From the NCBI GenBank assembly GCA_949346185.1, contig CASGVX010000098.1, forward strand, positions 1 through 7,638: a DNA stretch of 7,638 nucleotides, in the 5' to 3' direction. Below the pieces are notes generated by a model. It was given only the letters and a program-made list of their open reading frames with translations. It did not search any database and was not told where the DNA came from. A program made the position numbers and the translations under genes. Source of the DNA: an uncultured Lachnospiraceae bacterium (lineage in GTDB: Bacteria > Bacillota > Clostridia > Lachnospirales > Lachnospiraceae). This document shows positions 1 through 5,621 of this stretch, piece after piece. The stretch's first letter is position 1; every line of letters starts with the position of its first letter.

Positions 1-1107
1 CATCTCGCAGAAGGACAATTTATTGGATGGGGTATTTCCGCAGTGGAATCCCATGAAGGTATCCTTCAATGTGTAGTCAAACTTGCCCTTGATATCCTCC
101 TCGTAGAGGTCAGCGGGCACGGAGTTATTGATATCCAGAAGGGTGACAGCGTCCTGGCTGATGACCGTTCCGATAAACTCGCTGAGGCATCCGTAGATAT
201 CCACCTCGCAGGATACGGGAATGCCCTGCTTGGTCAGACGGCTGTTTACATAGCAAGGAACGAATCCGAACTGCGTCTGGAATGCGGGCCAGCACTTTCC
301 TGCGATGGCAACGTATTTTCTGTAGCCCTTGTGGGCATCAATCCAGTCGAGGAGCGTCAGTTCATACTGTGCCAGTTTTTCTAGGATCTCGGGCTTCTTA
401 TTGCCCGCGCCCAACTCTGCCTCCATATCCTTTACCACATCGGCAATGCGGGCGTCTCCGGCATGGTTGTTGAAGGATTCAAAGAGGTCGAGCTCTGAGT
501 TCTCCTCGATTTCCACGCCCAGATTGTAGAGCTGCTTGATGGGGGCGTTGCAGGCCAGAAAGTTCAGCGGGCGTGGGCCGAAACTGATGATCTTCAAGTC
601 ATTCAGCGCTGCCACGGCCCGTGCGATTGGCACGAACTCATTGATCATGTCGGCACATTCCTCGGCAGTTCCCACGGGATATTCCGGAATGTAAGCCTTC
701 ACGTTGCGGAGTTTCAAATTGTAGCTGGCATTGAGCATTCCGCAGTATGCGTCGCCTCGGCCATCTAGCAGACTATTGCCTGTCTCCTCGGCAGCAGCCA
801 CGAACATCTTGGGACCGTCAAAGTGCTTTGCCAGAAGGGTTTCAGAAATCTCTGGGCCGAAGTTTCCAAGATAGACGCAGAGGGCGTTGCACCCTGCTTT
901 CTTGATATCCTCAAGAGCCTGTACCATGTGGATTTCGCTCTCCACGATGCAGATGGGGCACTCGTAGATGTCCGCCGCATCATATTTGTCCGTGTAAGCC
1001 TTTACCAGCGCTTTCCTGCGGTCTACAGAGAGTGATTCCGGGAAGCAGTCTCTGCTCACTGCAACGATACCGATTTTAATTTTTGGCATGTTTTCCATTT
1101 TGTTCAT
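1..1107 (-). CDS. L-fucose/L-arabinose isomerase family protein (COG2407-like), 3' end cut by window edge
   Basis: Reading leftward from 1107 there is an open frame of 369 codons with no stop before the window edge. The family interconverts aldoses and ketoses in the cytoplasm and usually runs to about 450-500 residues, so roughly three quarters is present. The N-terminal half (residues 8-180) alternates strands and helices in a Rossmann-like way, as in KIKIGIVAVSRD and VKAYIPEYPVG. The later part carries the family-style segments CEVDIYG (E301, D303), LLDINN (D325) and GFHCGNTP (H355). By analogy with FucI, E301 and D325 are probable metal/catalytic residues; this is inference. In-frame ATGs lie at 1107, 1098 and 1089. 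AAAGGA sits 3 nt before the first and 12 nt before the second, so the start may be 1098. The gene is divergent from fucI, which supports a role in deoxysugar or pentose use, but the actual substrate cannot be read from sequence. Confidence 0.88.
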   Translation of the reverse strand, partial: MNKMENMPKIKIGIVAVSRDCFPESLSVDRRKALVKAYTDKYDAADIYECPICIVESEIHMVQALEDIKKAGCNALCVYLGNFGPEISETLLAKHFDGPKMFVAAAEETGNSLLDGRGDAYCGMLNASYNLKLRNVKAYIPEYPVGTAEECADMINEFVPIARAVAALNDLKIISFGPRPLNFLACNAPIKQLYNLGVEIEENSELDLFESFNNHAGDARIADVVKDMEAELGAGNKKPEILEKLAQYELTLLDWIDAHKGYRKYVAIAGKCWPAFQTQFGFVPCYVNSRLTKQGIPVSCEVDIYGCLSEFIGTVISQDAVTLLDINNSVPADLYEEDIKGKFDYTLKDTFMGFHCGNTPSNKLSFCEM

Positions 1108-1161
1108 CCGTCCTTTCTTAAATATATAGATAATTGAATGATTTTCTCACCTTTTTATTCT

Positions 1162-1167
1162 AGTATA
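1162..1167 (-). promoter_or_regulatory. Candidate -10 box for the leftward isomerase gene
   Basis: On the minus strand TATACT lies about 55-60 nt before the possible start codons. No good -35 is seen at 17 bp; TTTATT at 16 bp and TTGCAA at 12 bp are the nearest alternatives, so the promoter is weak or needs an activator. The call rests on one hexamer in AT-rich DNA. Confidence 0.3.
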
Positions 1168-1233
1168 TTTCATGTATATTTGCAATAAAAATATAAGAAA
1201 AAAATTAGAATGGTTTGTTAAATATTGCTGAAA

Positions 1234-1256
1234 AAATAGGAAGATTGTTCCTATTT
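1234..1256. repeat. Perfect inverted repeat, candidate operator
   Basis: AAATAGGAA (1234-1242) and TTCCTATTT (1248-1256) are perfect reverse complements separated by GATTG. The arms are AT-rich and no T-tract follows, which argues against an intrinsic terminator. The size and position between two divergent sugar genes fit a binding site for a dimeric regulator. It lies about 70 bp upstream of the candidate -10 of the leftward gene and about 195 bp upstream of that of fucI. Confidence 0.45.
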
Positions 1257-1450
1257 ATAGATATTTGGGGATGAAATGCAGCGTCTGAAGATGGGAATGA
1301 TTCATAATCTGGGGAGATGGGATGCTGTCATGTGTTTCTTGCTACAAATTTGCTATCCTTTTGCATCGACTGTGAATTGAATAGTAACGGCTTTTTGAAT
1401 GGGGTCGCAAAATTTTCAATGTTTTTCGTGCATTTTTTACAAAGGTGTAG

Positions 1451-1456
1451 TATAAT
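1451..1456 (+). promoter_or_regulatory. fucI: Candidate -10 box (TATAAT) for fucI
   Basis: A perfect TATAAT lies 95 bp before the fucI start. The hexamer at 17 bp upstream (GTGCAT) is a poor -35, and TTTACA at 1436-1441 is too close to serve. A weak -35 would fit an activator-dependent sugar promoter. Transcription would begin near 1463 and give a leader of about 80 nt. Confidence 0.45.
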
Positions 1457-1545
1457 TATGAAAGGGATTCGTATATATGTCCAAAAGAACATGTTATTTT
1501 TAGAACATATGTCAATATTATCAAGAGAAAGGATGGCGAAGTGAC

Positions 1546-3342
1546 ATGGCAGAGAGCAGATTGATTGGAGATTATCCGGTAATCGGAATACGTCCCACCA
1601 TTGACGGCAGGCGGGGACCATTGAAAGTAAGGGAGTCCTTGGAAGAGCAGACCATGAATATGGCCAAGAGTGCGGCAGAATTATTCCGCAGGAACATCTG
1701 TTATTCTAATGGGGAACCTGTGAAGGTGATTATTGCGGACACCACCATAGGAAGGGTGGCAGAGGCGGCTGCCTGTGCAGATAAATTTAAGAAGGCAGGG
1801 GTGGACATCACCCTCACGGTGACGCCCTGCTGGTGCTATGGTTCCGAGACCATGGATATGGATCAGCACACCATCAAAGGCGTGTGGGGATTTAATGGGA
1901 CGGAGAGGCCCGGCGCGGTATATCTGGCGGCAGTGTTGGCAGGGCATGCCCAGAAGGGGCTTCCGGCTTTCGGCATTTATGGGAGGGATGTGCAGGAGGC
2001 GGATTGCACCGATATTCCGGAGGATGTGCAGGAGAAGCTGCTGCGATTTGGTCGGGCTGCCGTGGCGGCTGCCACTATGCGAGGGAAATCCTGGCTGCAG
2101 ATCGGTTCCGTTACCATGGGAATTGCCGGATCCATTATTGATCCCAACTTTATCGAAGAGTATTTGGGAATGAGAGTGGAATCTGTGGATGAGGTGGAGA
2201 TTATCCGCCGCATGACAGAGGGCATCTATGATGAGAAGGAATATGAAAAGGCTCTCTCCTGGACCAAGTCCCACTGCAAGGAGGGATGGGATAAGAATCC
2301 GGAGTTTGTGAAGAGGAGTGATGAGCAGAAGGAGAGAGACTGGGAGTTCGTGGTGAAGATGATGTGCATCATCAAGGATTTGATGAACGGAAATAATAAT
2401 CTTCCAGAGGGTAGAGAGGAGGAGATGGTGGGGCACAATGCCATCGCCGCAGGATTCCAGGGACAGAGGCAGTGGACGGATTTCTATCCCAATGGAGACT
2501 TCGCAGAGGCTTTGCTCAATTCTTCCTTTGACTGGAATGGCGCTAGGGAACCATATATTCTGGCTACGGAAAATGATGTGCTTAACGGCATTGGCATGCT
2601 GTTTATGAAGCTGCTTACCGGCAGGGCGCAGATTTTTGCAGACGTGCGTACATACTGGAGCCCGAATGCTGTGAAGAAGGCTACGGGATACGAACTGGAG
2701 GGCATTGCCAAGGAGGCGGGAGGATTCCTGCACTTGATCAATTCTGGCGCCGCCTGCCTAGATGCCTGCGGCGAGGTGAAGGATGCCGATGGCGAGGGCG
2801 TGATGAAGCCATTCTGGGAGATGACTGAGGAGGATCAGAAGGCTTGTCTGGAAGCCACGGAGTGGTGTGCGGCTGACCAGGGATATTTCCGTGGCGGCGG
2901 ATTCTCTTCCAGATACCTTACAAGGGCAGAGATGCCGGTTACGATGATCCGTCTGAATCTGGTGAAGGGCTTGGGGCCGGTGCTGCAGATTTGCGAGGGA
3001 CATACGGTGCAGCTGCCGGATGAAGTTTCTGACAAGTTGTGGAAGCGTACGGATTACACTTGGCCTTGTACATGGTTTGCGCCTCGCACCACGGGGAAGG
3101 GCGCTTTTAAGACGGCCTATGATGTGATGAACAATTGGGGGGCTAACCACGGAGCCATCAGTTACGGGCATATCGGTGCAGATTTGATTACCTTGGCTTC
3201 TATCCTTCGCATACCGGTGTGCATGCACAATGTGCCGGAGGAGGACATCTTCCGTCCCTCAGCGTGGAATGCCTTCGGCATGGATAAGGAGGGGCAGGAT
3301 TACCGTGCCTGCGCTGCCTATGGCCCGCTGTACAAGTTATAG
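1546..3342 (+). CDS. fucI: L-fucose isomerase
   Basis: FucI converts L-fucose to L-fuculose (and D-arabinose to D-ribulose) in the cytoplasm with Mn2+, the first step of the fuculose-1-phosphate route. The 598 residues match the family length (E. coli FucI is 591). The N-terminal part opens with the typical PVIGIRPTIDGRRGP. The catalytic set is recognisable at near-constant offset from E. coli E337, D361 and H528: E342 in ATENDVLNG, D366 in ADVRTYWSP and H535 in ANHGAISYGHIGADL. The protein should therefore be active. ATG 1546 is preceded by AAAGGA at 12 nt, a rather long gap; an ATG at 1533 gives only a three-codon frame. No fuculose kinase, aldolase or transporter gene follows, because a terminator closes the unit, so the rest of the pathway must lie elsewhere. 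Its divergent neighbour is an isomerase of a different family. Confidence 0.97.
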   Translation: MAESRLIGDYPVIGIRPTIDGRRGPLKVRESLEEQTMNMAKSAAELFRRNICYSNGEPVKVIIADTTIGRVAEAAACADKFKKAGVDITLTVTPCWCYGSETMDMDQHTIKGVWGFNGTERPGAVYLAAVLAGHAQKGLPAFGIYGRDVQEADCTDIPEDVQEKLLRFGRAAVAAATMRGKSWLQIGSVTMGIAGSIIDPNFIEEYLGMRVESVDEVEIIRRMTEGIYDEKEYEKALSWTKSHCKEGWDKNPEFVKRSDEQKERDWEFVVKMMCIIKDLMNGNNNLPEGREEEMVGHNAIAAGFQGQRQWTDFYPNGDFAEALLNSSFDWNGAREPYILATENDVLNGIGMLFMKLLTGRAQIFADVRTYWSPNAVKKATGYELEGIAKEAGGFLHLINSGAACLDACGEVKDADGEGVMKPFWEMTEEDQKACLEATEWCAADQGYFRGGGFSSRYLTRAEMPVTMIRLNLVKGLGPVLQICEGHTVQLPDEVSDKLWKRTDYTWPCTWFAPRTTGKGAFKTAYDVMNNWGANHGAISYGHIGADLITLASILRIPVCMHNVPEEDIFRPSAWNAFGMDKEGQDYRACAAYGPLYKL

Positions 3343-3352
3343 AAGCCATCGT

Positions 3353-3381
3353 TCTGCCTGCCAGCGATTGGCTTAGGCAGA
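3353..3381 (+). other. GC-rich hairpin just after fucI
   Basis: TCTGCCT plus GCCA (3353-3363) pairs with TGGC (3369-3372) and AGGCAGA (3375-3381), giving an 11-bp stem with a 2-nt bulge and a 5-nt loop. It begins 11 nt after the fucI stop. No T-tract follows, so it is not an intrinsic terminator by itself. It could protect the mRNA 3' end or be an evolutionary leftover. Confidence 0.4.
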
Positions 3382-3413
3382 GTAGCCGGATTGCATTATG
3401 AAATCGTAGGAAG

Positions 3414-3462
3414 AAACCCCTGCCGTTTCTCTGTGGAACAGAAGAATTGGCAGGGGTTTTTT
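3414..3462 (+). terminator. Intrinsic terminator of fucI
   Basis: AAACCCCTGCC (3414-3424) pairs perfectly over 11 bp with GGCAGGGGTTT (3449-3459), and a run of six T (3457-3462) follows. The long loop can form its own small stem (TTCT with AGAA). Read on the other strand the same stem ends in TTTCTT, so it may also stop leftward transcription from the convergent MATE gene. Confidence 0.88.
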
Positions 3463-3488
3463 ATTTCATGATTGTCCGAAAGGACGTG

Positions 3489-3507
3489 GAGGATTATTGC
3501 AATCCTC
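3489..3507 (-). other. Small hairpin overlapping the MATE gene stop codon
   Basis: GAGGATT (3489-3495) and AATCCTC (3501-3507) form a 7-bp stem with a 5-nt loop. It covers the MATE stop (3506-3508). There is no T-tract next to it on the minus strand. It may help the nearby bidirectional stem at 3414-3459 end the transcript. Confidence 0.3.
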
Positions 3508-4867
3508 ATCTGCAGGGAAGGCGGCTTGATAATTTATTGGTTTTAGAAAGTTCCCTTACATAGACAATGAATGCGAACCCTGCCGTGATATATTCTGTAA
3601 GGCAGAAGGCTGCCCATACGCCTATTGCCCCGAAAAACCTGCAAAAGATATAGGCTGCTGGAATGATGACAACCACATATCTCATCAGGGAGATGAGCAA
3701 GGATTGGGTACCCTTGCCCAAACCCTCCAGCGAGCCGGAGCAGGTGATGGAGATAGCGGATATGATGAATCCCAGACTGATAATATGCAGGGCTGTTGTG
3801 CCGGAATGGATTGTGCCGGCATTATCTGTAAACATTCCGATTAATTGTTCGGGAATGAGCCAGGATAATATGGTGCCAAGTAGCATGATTCCCATATTCA
3901 TTGCCAGTGCGGTATGGTGGATCTTTCTAACCCGCCCATATTCCCTGGCTCCGAAGTTGTATCCCATGAGAGGTCTGATGCCCTGGATGATTCCGTTGGC
4001 GGTGAGATAGATAAACGTCTGCAATTTGTAATAAGCGCCAAGAACCAGAACGTATTTTTCTGAAAATGAGGAGAGCAGGCCATTCAATACGGAAATGAGC
4101 AGGGAAGGCAATGCCAGATTTAATGTGGCAGAGATGCCCACTCCATACATTTTTTTTATGATTGCCCTATCGAATCCCATCTGTTTCCAATGAATGATAA
4201 TGGGAGTATGGAAAAATACGTAAAATAATATGTATGCAGCCAAGGTGATGCATTGTCCGATTCCGGTGGCATAGGCGGCTCCGTGGATGCCCATGGCCGG
4301 GAAGAAGCCGATGCCGAAAATCAGCAGCGGGTCTAGTATGATGTTGGCCACGCAGCCGCATATCATGCTGAACATGGATATTTTCATGCTGCCAATGGAC
4401 TGGAATATCTTCTCGAAAGACAATCCCACGGTTATGACGGGGGAAAATAGAAAAGCCCTGCTGGAGTATGCCAATGCCAAGCGGATGATTTCCTCGTCGG
4501 AAGAAAAATTTCTTAGGAATAAGGGCATTCCCCCGATGGATGCGAACATCAATAATAAACCGTGCAGGAAGCTGAGCATCATGCCTAGCGAGGCCGTTTT
4601 GCTGGCTTGGGCTTGCTGGCCGGCGCCTAAGTAAAATGCAGCGCATGCATTGATGCCTACGCCGAATCCGATGGCAATGGCATTGATTGCATTCTGTACC
4701 GGATAGACCAAGGCTAGGGCGGTCATGGCATCTTCGCTGATCCGGGCTACGAAATAGCTGTCAATAATGTTGTATAGGGAATTGACTGCCATGGAGGTTA
4801 CCATGGGAAGGGACATGGAAATCACCAAGGGCAGGATATTTCGTTCTTTCATAAAAGTTTGTTCCAT
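3506..4867 (-). CDS. MATE-family multidrug/toxin efflux transporter
   Basis: The 453-residue product has about twelve hydrophobic membrane segments, the usual MATE size and layout. Family-like segments are SLYNIIDSYFVAR near the first helix pair, NIILDPLLIFGIG near the middle, and GIRPLMGYNFGARE at the start of the second half. It should sit in the cytoplasmic membrane and export drugs or metabolites in exchange for Na+ or H+; the substrate is unknown. The frame stays open back to 4999, but that start lies in the -35 box of the promoter. ATG 4867 has AGGAGG at 9 nt and is preferred; the extra 44 residues would be translated from the leader and terminator hairpin. The gene stands alone, convergent with fucI and divergent from the small membrane gene. 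Its leader suggests attenuation control. Confidence 0.93.
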   Translation of the reverse strand: MEQTFMKERNILPLVISMSLPMVTSMAVNSLYNIIDSYFVARISEDAMTALALVYPVQNAINAIAIGFGVGINACAAFYLGAGQQAQASKTASLGMMLSFLHGLLLMFASIGGMPLFLRNFSSDEEIIRLALAYSSRAFLFSPVITVGLSFEKIFQSIGSMKISMFSMICGCVANIILDPLLIFGIGFFPAMGIHGAAYATGIGQCITLAAYILFYVFFHTPIIIHWKQMGFDRAIIKKMYGVGISATLNLALPSLLISVLNGLLSSFSEKYVLVLGAYYKLQTFIYLTANGIIQGIRPLMGYNFGAREYGRVRKIHHTALAMNMGIMLLGTILSWLIPEQLIGMFTDNAGTIHSGTTALHIISLGFIISAISITCSGSLEGLGKGTQSLLISLMRYVVVIIPAAYIFCRFFGAIGVWAAFCLTEYITAGFAFIVYVRELSKTNKLSSRLPCR

Positions 4868-4882
4868 CGTGCTAATCCTCCT

Positions 4883-4920
4883 AAAAAAAGCCACGCCATA
4901 GCATGATGCAATGGCGTGGC
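4883..4920 (-). terminator. Terminator-like attenuator hairpin in the MATE leader
   Basis: Arms at 4890-4899 and 4911-4920 form a perfect 10-bp GC-rich stem (GCCACGCCAT with ATGGCGTGGC). The interior can extend by GCAT/ATGC after an A-A mismatch. On the minus strand it is followed at once by seven T (4889-4883), then directly by the AGGAGG ribosome site (4882-4877). No upstream leftward gene exists for it to terminate, so it lies inside the MATE leader and probably controls readthrough into that gene. Confidence 0.75.
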
Positions 4921-4970
4921 GAAAAAAGATTTCTCTTGAAAAATCCACTCCTGTTAAGGTTTTATGTTTT

Positions 4971-4999
4971 TTTATACCATATTTTCTCCATGCAGTCAA
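4971..4999 (-). promoter_or_regulatory. Sigma-A promoter of the MATE gene
   Basis: On the minus strand TTGACT (4999-4994) and TATAAA (4976-4971) are separated by exactly 17 bp, with TGG immediately before the -10 as an extended element. Transcription should begin near 4964, giving a leader of about 97 nt that contains the attenuator hairpin. This placement rules out the upstream ATG at 4999 as the start codon. Confidence 0.8.
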
Positions 5000-5087
5000 C
5001 TGATACGATAAATATTTTAGCGTTGCAAGTGAGAACGTAAGTGACCGTGGGTTTTGAAAAATTGAGATGGAAGGAGATTCTGCTTTG

Positions 5088-5096
5088 TGTTAAAAT
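5088..5096 (+). promoter_or_regulatory. Candidate extended -10 for the small membrane gene
   Basis: TGT followed by TAAAAT (5091-5096) resembles an extended -10 about 58 bp before the small gene's ATG. No -35 is present at 17 bp; TTGAGA lies at 23 bp, too far. The call is weak. Confidence 0.3.
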
Positions 5097-5153
5097 ATTG
5101 TTACCAGCCTGAAGTCTGGCTTGTGAAGGAGAGAAGAGGGGGAATTGCGTGGC

Positions 5154-5369
5154 ATGCGACGAAAAAAGAGTGGGAAGACGGAGGTGGATATTTTGGGAGA
5201 GAGGATTCTTCCGCTGGAAATGCTGGTGGTGTTTTTGCTGGTGGCGGTGGCAGGCTCTGTCATTTTATATGTGGCAGCAAATAAAAAATGGGGCTATACG
5301 AAGAAGAGGGAGCGGGAATTGGAAGAGCAATCGACGTTTTCCGGCAAGGGAAAATGGGGCAGAAAGTAA
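5154..5369 (+). CDS. Small single-pass membrane protein, function unknown
   Basis: I do not recognise this gene. The 71-residue product has a basic N-terminus (MRRKKSGK), one strongly hydrophobic stretch at about residues 19-42 rich in L, V and A, and then a highly charged tail with KKRERELEEQ and a basic end (GKGKWGRK). This is a believable membrane-anchored peptide, and its codon choice (CTG, GTG, AAG, GGC) resembles the neighbouring genes. An in-frame TTG at 5145 would add three residues. A GAGGGGG run ends 11 nt before the ATG and 2 nt before the TTG, so ATG is preferred though spacing is loose. Overlapping frames at 5087-5284 and 5149-5394 are less protein-like. The gene lies 252 bp before pfkA, which has its own promoter, so no functional link is shown. 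Confidence 0.5.
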   Translation: MRRKKSGKTEVDILGERILPLEMLVVFLLVAVAGSVILYVAANKKWGYTKKRERELEEQSTFSGKGKWGRK

Positions 5370-5386
5370 ATTTGCAGCCTGCTGGA

Positions 5387-5395
5387 TGTTATAAT
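5387..5395 (+). promoter_or_regulatory. Extended -10 motif upstream of pfkA (distal candidate promoter)
   Basis: TGT followed by a perfect TATAAT (5390-5395) makes an extended -10 element. No good -35 is seen at 17 bp. If active, it would add a longer leader to pfkA starting near 5402. Confidence 0.3.
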
Positions 5396-5457
5396 TGACC
5401 ATGGAGCGAGTGGTAGCACGGTGCGGGTTGGCGATTGCGTGCATAGGTAGAAATCGT

Positions 5458-5486
5458 TTGCGGAATATTAAAGGGTATGGTAAAAT
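5458..5486 (+). promoter_or_regulatory. Sigma-A promoter of pfkA-dnaX
   Basis: TTGCGG (5458-5463) and TAAAAT (5481-5486) are separated by exactly 17 bp, with TGG before the -10 as an extended element. Transcription would begin near 5493 and leave a leader of about 129 nt before the pfkA start, unusually long for a glycolytic gene. Confidence 0.6.
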
Positions 5487-5527
5487 TATCCTAGTGCAAT
5501 GAATATTTTGTACGTGTACTCGGAAAC

Positions 5528-5587
5528 GATCCTGCTGGGCGAGGAACCCGCAGCATCAGTTGGGGCGATATGCCATTTGGCTCCAAC
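5528..5587 (+). promoter_or_regulatory. Two tandem hairpins in the pfkA leader
   Basis: Hairpin A (5528-5557) pairs GAT, CTGC and GGG with CCC, GCAG and ATC across one C-C mismatch and one bulged T, with loop CGAGGAA. Hairpin B (5559-5587) pairs GTTGGGGC with GCTCCAAC over 8 bp including one G-U, with a 13-nt loop. Only one base separates them, and neither has a T-tract. They match no riboswitch class I can recall. They end 34 nt before the pfkA start, leaving the ribosome site free. A regulatory role is inference. Confidence 0.4.
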
Positions 5588-5621
5588 ATCAAATTAATAA
5601 TAAGGAAAGGCGGAGTGCGGG

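Larger units (their letters stand above)
1108..1545. other. AT-rich divergent control region between the two isomerase genes
   Basis: These 438 bp hold no convincing gene. The half next to the leftward isomerase is very AT-rich. It contains a perfect 9-bp inverted repeat (1234-1256), a -10-like box for each direction, and a cluster of ACATRT-type half-sites in the fucI leader (1475-1512). I see no catabolite-repression (cre) site matching the usual TG...CG...CA pattern with correct spacing. A 34-codon frame at 1276-1380 and a 75-codon frame at 1317-1544 are present but lack protein-like composition and good context. Confidence 0.7.

Noticed and set aside
43..384. 113-codon plus-strand frame opposite the leftward isomerase
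   Set aside because: Antisense shadow; the minus-strand frame is open for 369 codons and carries family motifs.
1276..1380. 34-codon frame preceded by GGGG in the divergent control region
   Set aside because: No recognisable peptide, weak ribosome site, and located upstream of the fucI -10 box; probably chance.
1317..1544. 75-codon frame running up to fucI
   Set aside because: It crosses the fucI -10 box and leader, is AT-rich, and lacks protein-like composition.
1533..1544. Three-codon frame (M-A-K-stop) right after AAAGG before fucI
   Set aside because: Spacing between the ribosome site and this ATG is far too short for initiation; it is a by-product of the sequence.
1681..2733. 350-codon frame on the minus strand opposite fucI
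   Set aside because: It lies wholly inside the well-supported fucI gene, is rich in H, L, R and S as antisense frames are, and has no recognisable motif.
4868..4999. 44-residue N-terminal extension of the MATE protein
   Set aside because: The proposed start falls in the -35 box and the extension would be encoded by the promoter, leader and terminator stem; AGGAGG sits 9 nt before ATG 4867.
5149..5394. 81-codon tryptophan-rich frame overlapping the small membrane gene
   Set aside because: Unusual W/C/R composition typical of a shifted frame; the +1-related frame with a clean membrane helix fits better.
5409..5425. T-box-like string GAGTGGTAGCACGG upstream of pfkA
   Set aside because: No specifier stem, AG-box or downstream terminator is visible, and pfkA is not an amino-acid gene; the similarity is probably accidental.
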